Part shown: piece by piece, positions 1 through 7,552 of the stretch
How positions within the stretch are numbered: position 1 is the stretch's first letter
How the letters are laid out: every line of letters begins with the position of its first letter
DNA from: Bradyrhizobium sp. AZCC 1610
Lineage (GTDB): Bacteria; Pseudomonadota; Alphaproteobacteria; Rhizobiales; Xanthobacteraceae
DNA: 64,000 nucleotides
Assembly (NCBI RefSeq): GCF_036924515.1
Contig: NZ_JAZHRR010000001.1
Location: forward strand, 62,001-126,000
Direction: 5' to 3'
The notes under the pieces: generated by a model
The model's database searches: none
Seen by the model: only the letters and a program-made list of their open reading frames with translations
Told to the model about the DNA's origin: nothing
Position numbers and translations under genes: made by a program

Positions 1-201
1 GCGGAGTTCGGCCAGTTTAAGGGGCGCGGAATTAAACCAGTTGCCGAGGCCCACGAAGTCGGGCGCGGTGGCCTGCGTCGCGGCGACGGTGAACGGTGTT
101 TCCGTCACGCGTGACGCGTCGCCGCAGAAGGCGGGCATCGCTGAGCCCGCGAGAGAGAGCGTGGCGATCGCGGCGGATGCGGCGAGTGAGCGTAGGGTCA
201 T
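1..201 (-). CDS. Thioredoxin-family (redoxin) protein, N-terminal part only
   Basis: The gene runs off the left edge; only about 67 codons are visible. The start is ATG at 201-199, preceded by GGAG in the gap after the ccdA-like gene. Residues 1-25 form a signal peptide (small, Ala-rich, ending near AMPAFCGD). The following stretch, with APDFVGLGNWFN and then PLKLAELR, resembles the segment just before the CxxC of TlpA/DipZ-type periplasmic redoxins. The CxxC itself would lie outside the window. It sits 16 bp downstream of the CcdA-like gene on the same strand, which fits a membrane reductant carrier passing electrons to a periplasmic thiol protein. The family call is an inference from the N-terminus and the neighbour. 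Confidence 0.6.
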   Translation of the reverse strand, partial: MTLRSLAASAAIATLSLAGSAMPAFCGDASRVTETPFTVAATQATAPDFVGLGNWFNSAPLKLAELR

Positions 202-217
202 GGTGGTCTCCATTGAA

Positions 218-916
218 TCAGAGGCCGATCTGGCCATTGGGGTAAAATCCGGTGAGCCACGCCAAGATCAGCGTGTCGTACTGGAAGTAGGAGAGCAGCG
301 CGAAGGCGATCACGATGGCGCCGAACCCCTGCTGCATCCGCGGCGCGATCCGCGCGACGCTGCGGATTCGAGTGGTGACGGCCTGGCCGCCATAGGCGAT
401 GGCGAGCATCGGCAGCGCCGCGCCGACGGCATAGACAATCAGCAGCAGGCTCGCCCAGGCGGTATCCTGCGAGGTCGCGATGACGGTCAGGATCGAGCCC
501 AGCACGGGCCCGGCACAGGGTGTCCAGACCAGGCCGAGCGTCGTGCCCAGAACGAAGCCACCGATCACGCCTTGACGGGAGGCGGCCGAATGGCCGGTGA
601 AGCCGCCGATCCGGATCGAGAGCCATTCGAAGGGCGTCGGCCAGATCATCAGCAATCCAAAGCCGATCAAAAGGATCGCCGCGGCGTTTCGCAGGTGATT
701 GGGATCGAAATCGAACACGCGCGTGATCGCACCCAGCAGCAATGCCACCATCGAGAATGACATCACAAAGCCGAGCGCGATCATCGCCGGCCGCATCTTG
801 CCGGTCTGGCCGACCGATGCCCCGAGGAGGATAGGCAGCATCGGCAGCGTGCAAGGGGCGGCCACGGTGACGACACCTGCGAGCAGCGCAAGAACAAGAT
901 TGAGCATCGAAGGCAT
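218..916 (-). CDS. CcdA-type cytochrome c biogenesis / thiol-disulfide transmembrane protein
   Basis: This is a 232-residue integral membrane protein with about six hydrophobic segments. It has the two conserved Cys-Pro type motifs of the CcdA/DsbD-transmembrane family: APCTLPMLPILLG near residue 20 and WTPCAGPVLGS near residue 130. Members carry reducing equivalents from cytoplasmic thioredoxin across the inner membrane. The start is ATG at 916; a second in-frame ATG lies 9 bp further in. The next gene on the same strand begins 16 bp after the stop and encodes a secreted redoxin, so the pair probably forms an operon in which that redoxin is the electron acceptor. The specific client (cytochrome c maturation or another periplasmic thiol protein) cannot be read from the sequence. 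Confidence 0.85.
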   Translation of the reverse strand: MPSMLNLVLALLAGVVTVAAPCTLPMLPILLGASVGQTGKMRPAMIALGFVMSFSMVALLLGAITRVFDFDPNHLRNAAAILLIGFGLLMIWPTPFEWLSIRIGGFTGHSAASRQGVIGGFVLGTTLGLVWTPCAGPVLGSILTVIATSQDTAWASLLLIVYAVGAALPMLAIAYGGQAVTTRIRSVARIAPRMQQGFGAIVIAFALLSYFQYDTLILAWLTGFYPNGQIGL

Positions 917-1070
917 CCATCACCGGTCCCCGGCGAGACCATTGCCGGGTGCCTGATGAACTTCGCGGTGATGGGGCAGGGCGTTACGCGCGCGACGGCG
1001 CGGGAGGCGTCACGTCTCTGTGAGACCCTTTTCGCGCTACGCACACGAAATCAGGCGCCAAACGCAGAGC

Positions 1071-1100
1071 GACCCGGCTGGGGGGCATCCCGGCCGGGTC
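1071..1100 (-). terminator. Inverted repeat, possible terminator
   Basis: GACCCGGC at 1071-1078 pairs perfectly with GCCGGGTC at 1093-1100 across a 14-nt loop. It lies just beyond the stop of the small secreted gene at 1146-1346. There is no T-run, so it may be only a stable stem. Confidence 0.35.
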
Positions 1101-1111
1101 GTTGGAGGTTA

Positions 1112-1143
1112 CTTGGGAGGTCTAGAGCTTGGGAGGTCTAGAA
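1112..1143. repeat. Two tandem copies of a 16-bp unit
   Basis: The unit CTTGGGAGGTCTAGAG at 1112-1127 is followed directly by a second copy at 1128-1143 that differs only in the last base. It ends a few bases before the stop codon of the 66-residue gene and looks like a local replication-slippage duplication. Confidence 0.85.
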
Positions 1144-1145
1144 AT

Positions 1146-1346
1146 TCAGCGGGGGGTCTCGCTGTCGTAGGAGATCACGCAGACCTCCTTGGGACTCTTG
1201 GTGCCGCAATCGACCACCTGTTCACGCACGAACGTCGAACCGGTGTCGCGCTGGGCGCGGGGCTGGACGTTCTGGGCTGACAGGGTGGCCAGGGTCGCGA
1301 CGGCGCCGAGCGGGACGATGAAAAGGCGGAAGGACGGCTTCAGCAT
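1146..1346 (-). CDS. Small secreted protein of unknown function
   Basis: This 66-residue protein starts at ATG 1346 with AGGAGA upstream. Residues 1-25 are a typical signal peptide (LKPSFRLFIVPLGAVATLATLSA). The mature part is about 40 residues, polar, with two cysteines (VVDCGTKSPKEVCVIS) that could form one disulfide. I do not recognise a family. The ribosome site and signal peptide make a real gene likely. It stands alone between the CcdA-like gene and the ECF sigma factor. Confidence 0.6.
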   Translation of the reverse strand: MLKPSFRLFIVPLGAVATLATLSAQNVQPRAQRDTGSTFVREQVVDCGTKSPKEVCVISYDSETPR

Positions 1347-1523
1347 GTTCGCTCTCCTGTTCGGCGTTGGCGTTCAAGTTGTTGACGAAAGGTATAGGGG
1401 CTGAGTTTTTCCGGGTGATGTCGCCGATTGTTTCATTTGCTTCGTCGGAGGTAATCTTTGTCCGTCGAAACCGACCCGCTTCTTGTCCCCAATACCATCT
1501 TAACCTGTTGAAGTAGCTGAAGT

Positions 1524-2135
1524 TTATGCGGCGAGGCTGTCCACGCCGGCGCCCTTAAGCAACTCGGCCAATTGTTTGCGGGCATAGAACATCCGGGTCT
1601 TCACCGTGCTCTGGGGAATACCGATGATCGCGCCGGCCTCTTCCACCGACTTCTCGTGGTAGTAGACCAGATTGATGATCTCGCGATGGGCCGGCGACAG
1701 CTTGGCGACGCAGGCGCGCAGGATGGCGCTGGTGTTGCTGCGGTCGAGTGAGGCTTCCGGCGTGTCGGCCTCATCGGCGATCTCCAGCACGTCTTCCTGC
1801 TCGATGTCCTCATGCTTGCGCTGACGCAGCGCGGTCAGCGCCTTGAAGCGGGCAATCGACAGCAGCCAGGTCGAAACCTGCGAGCGGCCCTCGAACTGGC
1901 TGGCGGTCCGCCACACGTCGAGGAAGACCTGGCTGACGAGGTCTTCCGCCATCGTGGTATCGCGCACCATGCGCAGCACGAAGCGGTAAACCCGGACGTT
2001 ATGGCGGGAATAAAGCACATGCATCGCCGTGCGGTCGCCCTTGGCAATACTCTGCAGCAGCATTTCGTCTGATGTCGCGCGGGCGGCGGCAATCGACTTC
2101 TTGGCTGCGGCGTTGATGGCGACGACGTTCGACAT
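1524..2135 (-). CDS. ECF-type RNA polymerase sigma factor
   Basis: The product is 203 residues, the usual ECF length. Region 2 includes VLYSRHNVRVYRFVLRMVRD and the AEDLVSQVFLDVWR helix; after a linker rich in Asp/Glu, region 4 holds the helix-turn-helix KSVEEAGAIIGIPQSTVKTRMFYARKQL. I chose ATG 2135 (MSNVVAINAAAKKS) because GGGGAG lies just upstream; the frame is open to 2306 but that extension has no family character. No anti-sigma gene is adjacent, so the controlling signal is not visible. The target promoters are unknown. Confidence 0.9.
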   Translation of the reverse strand: MSNVVAINAAAKKSIAAARATSDEMLLQSIAKGDRTAMHVLYSRHNVRVYRFVLRMVRDTTMAEDLVSQVFLDVWRTASQFEGRSQVSTWLLSIARFKALTALRQRKHEDIEQEDVLEIADEADTPEASLDRSNTSAILRACVAKLSPAHREIINLVYYHEKSVEEAGAIIGIPQSTVKTRMFYARKQLAELLKGAGVDSLAA

Positions 2136-2250
2136 GACAGGCTCCCCAATTCCGACGCCAACAGGCGTTTCGTTGGGAGGATTGTTAATCAGGCTCGGTT
2201 TCGGGACGTCTGCACCAAAGGGGGAAAATGGTTTCGTGCCCGAGAGAATT

Positions 2251-2277
2251 GTTTCGTCGCGGGGCCTGCGACGAAAC
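2251..2277. promoter_or_regulatory. Perfect 10-bp inverted repeat upstream of the sigma factor gene
   Basis: GTTTCGTCGC at 2251-2260 pairs perfectly with GCGACGAAAC at 2268-2277 across 7 nt. Two more GTTTCGT-like words lie at about 2169 and 2231. The site is 116 bp upstream of the sigma factor start. It could be an operator or a leader hairpin; no factor can be assigned. Confidence 0.45.
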
Positions 2278-2350
2278 ATTCGGGAGTAAAAGGCCAGTAA
2301 TTTCAATATGCGGAAAATTGGAAGATTTCGGGCATAGGCACAAGCCTATC

Positions 2351-2469
2351 GTCGTCCCTGCGAAAGCAGGGACCCATAACCACAGGGAGTTGTTGTTTGC
2401 CGAAGGCGTCGACCAACACGTCTTATCGGCAGATCACGCGGTATGGGTCCCTGCGTTCGCAGGGACGAC
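2351..2469. repeat. Intergenic palindromic repeat, family A
   Basis: The element begins GTCGTCCCTGCGAA and ends with the inverse, TTCGCAGGGACGAC, and contains inner arms around ACCCATAACC and TATGGGTCCC. Related copies lie at 33046-33167 and 47391-47550. It lies between the OmpR-type regulator and the sigma factor gene. Confidence 0.85.
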
Positions 2470-2478
2470 GAAGAAGGC

Positions 2479-3216
2479 CTAACCCTTCTCGCCGGTCGGC
2501 GAGAATAGATAACCGCCGCCTCTGATCGTGCGGATCACGGCGGGCTTGGTCGGGTCGATCTCGATCTTGCGCCGGATGCGCATGATCCTGAGATCGACGG
2601 CGCGGTCGAAGGCTTCGGCGTCGCGCGCATTGGCCAATTCCAACAGCCGCTCCCGCGACAACACCCGCTTCGGATTCGCTGCGAACACCTTCAACAGGCC
2701 GAACTCGGAGGCCGTCAGCGGATGCTCGTTGCCTTCGTCGTCGCGCAGCGCCTGGGCTTCGAGGTCGAGCCATTTGGTGCCGAACCGCACCAACTGCTCC
2801 TTCTCTGCCTTTGCCGGAGCAGCCTCGGGCGCGGCCGCTTTGGCCGGCGTGCTGCGACGAAGCACCGAGCGGATGCGCGCCATCAGCTCGCGCAGCTCGC
2901 AAGGCTTGGCGATATAGTCGTCGGCGCCGAGTTCGAGGCCGACGACGCGGTCGATCGGGCTCGCGGTCGCCGTCAGCATGATGACGGGGACGTTGATGCG
3001 GCTCTTCAGGTCGCGAATGATCGAAAGCCCGTCTTCCTCGGGCATGTTGAGGTCGAGCACGACGAGATCGGGCACGTTGGTCTCGATCTCGCGGCGCAGG
3101 CTTTTTCCGCCGTCGCACAGCGTGACGCTGAAACCGTGCATCTTGAGGTAATCACCGACCATCTCGCGGGCCGGTGGCTCGTCATCGACAATGAAGATGT
3201 GCGGGCTCTGGGTCAT
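2479..3216 (-). CDS. OmpR/PhoB-family response regulator
   Basis: This 245-residue protein has an N-terminal receiver domain (residues 5-120) with the acidic pair DD at 11-12, the phosphoacceptor Asp55 in VVLDLNMPE, and the Lys of AKPCELREL. A linker rich in Ala/Pro/Glu leads to a winged-helix DNA-binding domain (about 140-240) with LTASEFGLLKVFAANPKRVLSRERLLE and VIRTIRGGGYLFSP. Its ATG overlaps the TGA of the hybrid kinase by 4 bp, so the two are translationally coupled. It is the likely output of the three-gene signalling operon at 2479-7015. Confidence 0.93.
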   Translation of the reverse strand: MTQSPHIFIVDDEPPAREMVGDYLKMHGFSVTLCDGGKSLRREIETNVPDLVVLDLNMPEEDGLSIIRDLKSRINVPVIMLTATASPIDRVVGLELGADDYIAKPCELRELMARIRSVLRRSTPAKAAAPEAAPAKAEKEQLVRFGTKWLDLEAQALRDDEGNEHPLTASEFGLLKVFAANPKRVLSRERLLELANARDAEAFDRAVDLRIMRIRRKIEIDPTKPAVIRTIRGGGYLFSPTGEKG

Positions 3217-4958
3217 GTCGTCTCTGTCGCGGGCAGTGTAACCGTAAACGTCGATCCCTGTCCGGGGCCGGCGCTTTCCGCAGTCACATGGCCGCCATGC
3301 ATGTCGATGATGCGTTTGACAATCGATAGGCCGAGGCCGGTCGAACTTTCCCCGGCCGTGGGCTTGGCCGAGAGCCGCTGGAACCGGCCGAACAGCCGGC
3401 CGAGATCCTCCGGCGAAAGGCCGGCGCCCTGGTCGGCGATGCGGATCACCGTGTCGCCGACCTCATGGGTGACGGCCACCGTGATCTTGCCGCCGATCGG
3501 CGAATATTTGATGGCGTTGCTGACGAGGTTGTCGATCGCCTCGCGGATCCGGTCGGCGTCGCACATGGTGACGAAATTCGGCGGCGCCGACACGGCGATG
3601 GACTGCTGCTTGTTGACCGCCGAAGGCAGGTTCGAATCGGTGACTTCGGCAACGAGGGCCGCGATATCGACCGGCTCGCGCCGGATCGTGATGTCGAAGG
3701 CGTCCGCCATCGCATCGGAAATCAGGTGATCAACCATCGAGGTCAGGCGCTTGGTGGCGTCGCGGATATGCTCGACCTGCGCGGTGACGTTCTCCTTGGG
3801 CGAGCCGGCGCCGATCAGCTCGGTCAGCATTTCGGTGCGGCCAAGGATCACGCCGAGCGGGTTTTTCAGATCGTGCGCGACGGTGCCGAGAATCTCGTTC
3901 TTGAAGCCGTTGGCGCGCTGCAGCCGCAGCCATTGCGCCGACAGCCGCCGGTTGGCCTGCATCAGCGCGCGGGTGCGCTGGGCGACGCGGTCCTCGAGCT
4001 GGGTGTTGGCCTCGTGCAGTTGCCGGTAGAGAATGACGTTGTCGAATGCGATCGACAGCCGGCTGGAGAAAATCTCGACCAGCGCGCGGTCGGTATCGGA
4101 GAGCTGGCGCTCGGCCTGCAACAGCACCACCACCTCGCGACCAGAGCCGGTGCGCAGGTAAAGCACGCTGCGGTGGTCGGCGAATTCGTTCTTGCGGCGC
4201 TGGAAGGCGGCTTCCACCATCTGCCGCAAATCCGGATCGAGCGCCTTGGAGCTTGTGGTGCCGATGAAGCGGCTGTAGCAGCCCGAACCCGCCAGCACCG
4301 AGAATTCGCTGCCAGGAGCGCCGTCGTCGCGCAACACCAGGATGCCGGCGCAGTCGACATTGAGCAGCGAAGCGAGCTGCGTCAGCACGCCTTCCGCAAG
4401 CCGCTGCATCGATTTGAAGTCGTAGAGCGTCGAGGCGGCGTCGATGATGATTTCAAGCCCGCGCCTGGTCTGCACCATGCGCTCGAGCTGCTGGTAGCTG
4501 CGCAGCGCAGCCGTGAGCGAGGTGAACAGCTTGTCGGCGGTGAGCTCCGTCTTGGCCTTGTAGTCGTTGATGTCGTACTGGACGATGACGCGGCGCTCGG
4601 GCGCTTGTCCCGGCTGGCCGGTGCGCAGGATGATGCGGACGGTTTCGTTCTTGAGCTCGTTGCGTATGTATTCGACGAGGTCCAGGCCCGCGACGTCGGT
4701 TTCCATGATGACGTCGAGCAGCACGGCCGCGACGTCGGGATTGTTGCGCATCAAGGTGCGGCCTTCGGCCGCGGAATAGGCCGACAGGATTTCGAGCGTC
4801 GCGCCGTGCAGATTGTAGTCGCTCAGCGCAAAGCGGGTGCCCTCGTGCACCGCGGCATCGTCGTCGATGACGGCGATCTTCCATTTGCGCGCGGACGAGT
4901 CCTCCGGAACGGTCCCGGTATCGTCGATCAGGTGGAGGACATCGTCCTGTTCGGCCAT
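3213..4958 (-). CDS. Hybrid signalling protein: receiver, DUF3369, histidine kinase
   Basis: The 581-residue soluble protein has the order receiver, GAF-like DUF3369 domain, coiled coil, HisKA, HATPase. The receiver (25-150) has DDD at 32-34 and phosphoacceptor Asp82 in LLDVIMET. DUF3369 covers about 155-310. The kinase His362 lies in TVAHDLKNPLG, followed by the N box DNLVSNAIKYS, IRIADQGAGLS and STGLGLSIVKRI. No membrane segment is present. The start overlaps the end of the HAMP sensor kinase by 31 bp and the stop overlaps the response regulator by 4 bp. A relay from the membrane kinase to this receiver and on to the OmpR-type regulator is a reasonable inference. Confidence 0.9.
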   Translation of the reverse strand: MAEQDDVLHLIDDTGTVPEDSSARKWKIAVIDDDAAVHEGTRFALSDYNLHGATLEILSAYSAAEGRTLMRNNPDVAAVLLDVIMETDVAGLDLVEYIRNELKNETVRIILRTGQPGQAPERRVIVQYDINDYKAKTELTADKLFTSLTAALRSYQQLERMVQTRRGLEIIIDAASTLYDFKSMQRLAEGVLTQLASLLNVDCAGILVLRDDGAPGSEFSVLAGSGCYSRFIGTTSSKALDPDLRQMVEAAFQRRKNEFADHRSVLYLRTGSGREVVVLLQAERQLSDTDRALVEIFSSRLSIAFDNVILYRQLHEANTQLEDRVAQRTRALMQANRRLSAQWLRLQRANGFKNEILGTVAHDLKNPLGVILGRTEMLTELIGAGSPKENVTAQVEHIRDATKRLTSMVDHLISDAMADAFDITIRREPVDIAALVAEVTDSNLPSAVNKQQSIAVSAPPNFVTMCDADRIREAIDNLVSNAIKYSPIGGKITVAVTHEVGDTVIRIADQGAGLSPEDLGRLFGRFQRLSAKPTAGESSTGLGLSIVKRIIDMHGGHVTAESAGPGQGSTFTVTLPATETT

Positions 4959-7015
4959 TGAGGAGTTCCGTCGGCTGCTGTCTGGTCTGTAATCGTGGGT
5001 TCGCCCCGGGCGACTTTAGGCATGATAATGCGGAAGGTGGTGCCTTGTCCCAGCCTTGACTCCAGCATCATCCGGCCGCCGAGCTGTTGAGTGACAAGAT
5101 TATAGACGATATGCAAGCCCAGCCCGGTACCGCCTTCGTTGCGGCGCGTCGTAAAGAAGGGGTCGAACGCCTGCCGCTGCACGTCCGGCGTCATTCCGGC
5201 CCCGTTGTCGGCAAAAATGATCTCGATATCGTCGCTGCCGCGGGCCCGCGCCGAGATCGTGATCGCCCCGGACCGGCCGTCGGCAAAGGCATGATTGGCG
5301 GCGTTGAGGAAAAGATTGGTTAAAATCTGGCCGTAGGAGCCGGGATAGCCGTCGATGAAAAGCCCTTCCGGCACGTCCACCGACAGCGTGATCGCCGCCT
5401 TCTTCAGCACCGGTTTCAGGCTCGCGACGATCTGGTCGGTGGCCTCGCTGAGGTTGAATTGCCGGCGCTCGGCGAGCGAGCGGTCCACCGCCACCTGCTT
5501 GAACGACTGGATCAGCTCGCCGGCGCGGTGCAGGTTCGCCACCAATTGCCCTGCTGCGTCGCGCGAGGTCCTGACGAAGTCGTCGAGCTTGGAGCGGCGT
5601 AATGGCTCCGTCCGCAGTTCCTGCTCGAACATATCGGCGCGGCGCGCAAAGCTCGACGCCACCGTCAGGCTGATGCCGATCGGGTTGTTCACCTCGTGGG
5701 CGACGCCGGCGACCAGCCCGCCGAGCGCCGCCAGCCGCTCGGCGTCGATCAGGTTCTGCTGCGCGGTATTGAGTTCAAGCAGCGCGCTTTCGGCCCTCTC
5801 CTTCGAGGCGCGCAGTTCGTCCTCGGTCTTGCGCTTGGCGATGGCGTTCTCGCGGAATACGTCTACCGCGCGCGCCATGGCGCCGACCTCGTCCCTGGCG
5901 GTGGTACCCTGCACGCGGCGATCGTAATTGCCCGAGGTGATCGCATGCATCGCCGCCAGGATCTGCTGCAGCGGCAGGCGGATCGAGAGCGCGATCAGGA
6001 CGCCGGCGGACAGGATAATGCCGAGGAACATCACGGCGATCGACAGCACGCGGCGCGAGATGGCCGATAGTGTCCTGTCGAACGTCTCCTGCGCCTTCTG
6101 CTCGCGCTGGCGCATCTTGACCGACAGCTCGTCGATGACGCCGATGGCCTCGGCCTGGCTGGCATCGATGGTATTGCGCAAGAGCTCGGTCCGGATCGTG
6201 AGCTGCTCGGTCAATTTGGCCATCCCTTCGCGCAGCGCCACGGTCCGCGCCTTCAGCCGCGTCAGCGCCATGCGCTGCAAATCATTGTCGGCGAGGTCGG
6301 CCATCGCGGGGATGGTGTTCTCGATCGTCTCGGTGTTCCTGCGGGCGTCCTCGGCGGAGGCCGAGGCGCGTGACAGATAATAGGCGTTGGTGGCGACCAG
6401 CATGGCCGTGAACGCCTCGCGTGATTTCCCGAGTGCCGGCCAGATCTGCGCATCGCGATGCCCGGTGGCGCCCTCGATGATCGAGTACAACCCGGCCATT
6501 TCCCGGGCCGGCCCCAGCACTTGCTGCTCATAGGTCTTGGTGATGGTGGCCTGCACGGCGCGCAATTCGCCGAAGCCGTTGAGGAAACGGTCGGTGACCT
6601 GTTCGAGCCGCTCGACCGATCCTGATAGCATGGGGTCGTTCGCGGCGCGCGTGGTGAGCGTGCCGAGAACCGCTTCCCGAAGCAGCAGGATCTCGGCGAA
6701 CAGGTCGGGGCTCGGCTGGTTGATGTAGCGATGGATCAGGTTCTGCAGCCGGCTGGTTTCGCTTTCCAGCAGTGCCAGGATCTTGTCGGACTCCCGCACC
6801 TGCCGGACGTCGTCCCAGGCCGAACCCAGCACCTTGGCACCGTTCCAGATCAAAATGGCGAGCACCACGACGACGGCGGAGTTCAATCCCGCGATCGACA
6901 GGATGCGCCAGCGGATCGGCACCGCGCGCAGCCACTGGACGACGCGAAAACGGCCCCGCGCGGCGAAGGTCGCCGGCCGTTCCGCTGCTCGGTGCTGTTG
7001 CGGTGCGCCGGTCAA
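4928..7015 (-). CDS. Membrane sensor histidine kinase with HAMP domain
   Basis: The 695-residue protein has TM1 at about 38-58 and TM2 at about 323-345, enclosing a roughly 260-residue helical periplasmic sensor. HAMP follows at 345-395, then a coiled coil, HisKA with His440 in GLVAGVAHEVNNPIG, and a HATPase domain with FADNGAGMTP and GGTGLGLHIVYNLV. The frame begins with TTG at 7015, whose TG is shared with the TGA of the upstream TRAP-receptor-like gene; an alternative GTG lies 31 codons in, just before TM1. The arrangement resembles kinases that sense through a partner binding protein, and the upstream gene looks like part of such a receptor. The ligand is unknown. Confidence 0.88.
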   Translation of the reverse strand: MTGAPQQHRAAERPATFAARGRFRVVQWLRAVPIRWRILSIAGLNSAVVVVLAILIWNGAKVLGSAWDDVRQVRESDKILALLESETSRLQNLIHRYINQPSPDLFAEILLLREAVLGTLTTRAANDPMLSGSVERLEQVTDRFLNGFGELRAVQATITKTYEQQVLGPAREMAGLYSIIEGATGHRDAQIWPALGKSREAFTAMLVATNAYYLSRASASAEDARRNTETIENTIPAMADLADNDLQRMALTRLKARTVALREGMAKLTEQLTIRTELLRNTIDASQAEAIGVIDELSVKMRQREQKAQETFDRTLSAISRRVLSIAVMFLGIILSAGVLIALSIRLPLQQILAAMHAITSGNYDRRVQGTTARDEVGAMARAVDVFRENAIAKRKTEDELRASKERAESALLELNTAQQNLIDAERLAALGGLVAGVAHEVNNPIGISLTVASSFARRADMFEQELRTEPLRRSKLDDFVRTSRDAAGQLVANLHRAGELIQSFKQVAVDRSLAERRQFNLSEATDQIVASLKPVLKKAAITLSVDVPEGLFIDGYPGSYGQILTNLFLNAANHAFADGRSGAITISARARGSDDIEIIFADNGAGMTPDVQRQAFDPFFTTRRNEGGTGLGLHIVYNLVTQQLGGRMMLESRLGQGTTFRIIMPKVARGEPTITDQTAADGTPQWPNRTMSST

Positions 7016-7347
7016 ATCCGCTCCACTCTACGAAGGCGCCCGATCAATACCGGCGTCATCGTCCCGATCAATGCAACGTTGGTACGGTTGAGATCGGCCG
7101 CGCCGGTCCTGATATGTTCGAGGGCTTCCTTTTCCGCGCCGAGTCGGCGGGGATGGACCATTTCGATCGGATGCCTCTCGTTTTGGGGATCGGGGATACG
7201 AAACTCGCGCGCAAAAGCGCCCGTTGAGACCGCCGTAAGCAACGGCGCAACAACAAGCACGATGATCCGCGAAAGGTCGGCGCGGCGATACACAGCGACA
7301 AATCCCCTTAGAGATGGAGTCTGCGGCGGGGAGAAAAGGTTCAACAT
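7012..7347 (-). CDS. Short TRAP-receptor (DctP)-like secreted protein, probably reduced or degenerate
   Basis: This 111-residue protein has a hydrophobic export segment (IIVLVVAPLLTAVSTGAFA) and then AREFRIPDPQNERHPIEM. That is followed by LGAEKEALEHIRTGAADLNRTNVA, which matches the stretch after the first beta-alpha unit of DctP-type receptors (LG-E-E-I--G--D-NR). Full DctP proteins are about 330 residues, so most of the fold is missing and a short internal piece is also absent. It overlaps the kinase start by 4 bp, so coupling has been kept. It could be a decayed gene that persists as a leader cistron, or a minimal sensor subunit. The DctP relation is an inference from motif resemblance. 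Confidence 0.55.
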   Translation of the reverse strand: MLNLFSPPQTPSLRGFVAVYRRADLSRIIVLVVAPLLTAVSTGAFAREFRIPDPQNERHPIEMVHPRRLGAEKEALEHIRTGAADLNRTNVALIGTMTPVLIGRLRRVERI

Positions 7348-7552
7348 TTTTAGCAGAATTTACCGATGCTTGGCTATTGGCGGCTGGGCTGGCAGGCGGT
7401 ATGCGGTGGGTAATCTTGATAATCTCGCTGCAATCTTAAATTGTGTTGTGCGCTGCGGCGATTTCGGGCGGACTAAAACCACAGCTTGAGGCATTTATGA
7501 GGTCGCAGCGAGCAGATACCATCGCCGGCGCGGCAGAGCAGGAAAATCACCA

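Noticed and set aside
3465..4961. 498-codon open frame opposite the hybrid kinase
   Set aside because: It is the antisense shadow of a GC-rich gene, with Arg/Gly/His-rich composition, no family features and full overlap with a well-supported kinase.
7390..7404. TGGCAG-N5-ATGC, a possible sigma-54 promoter upstream of the UgpB-like gene
   Set aside because: The -12 element lacks TTGC and no enhancer site is near; the match is weak compared with the site at 10096.
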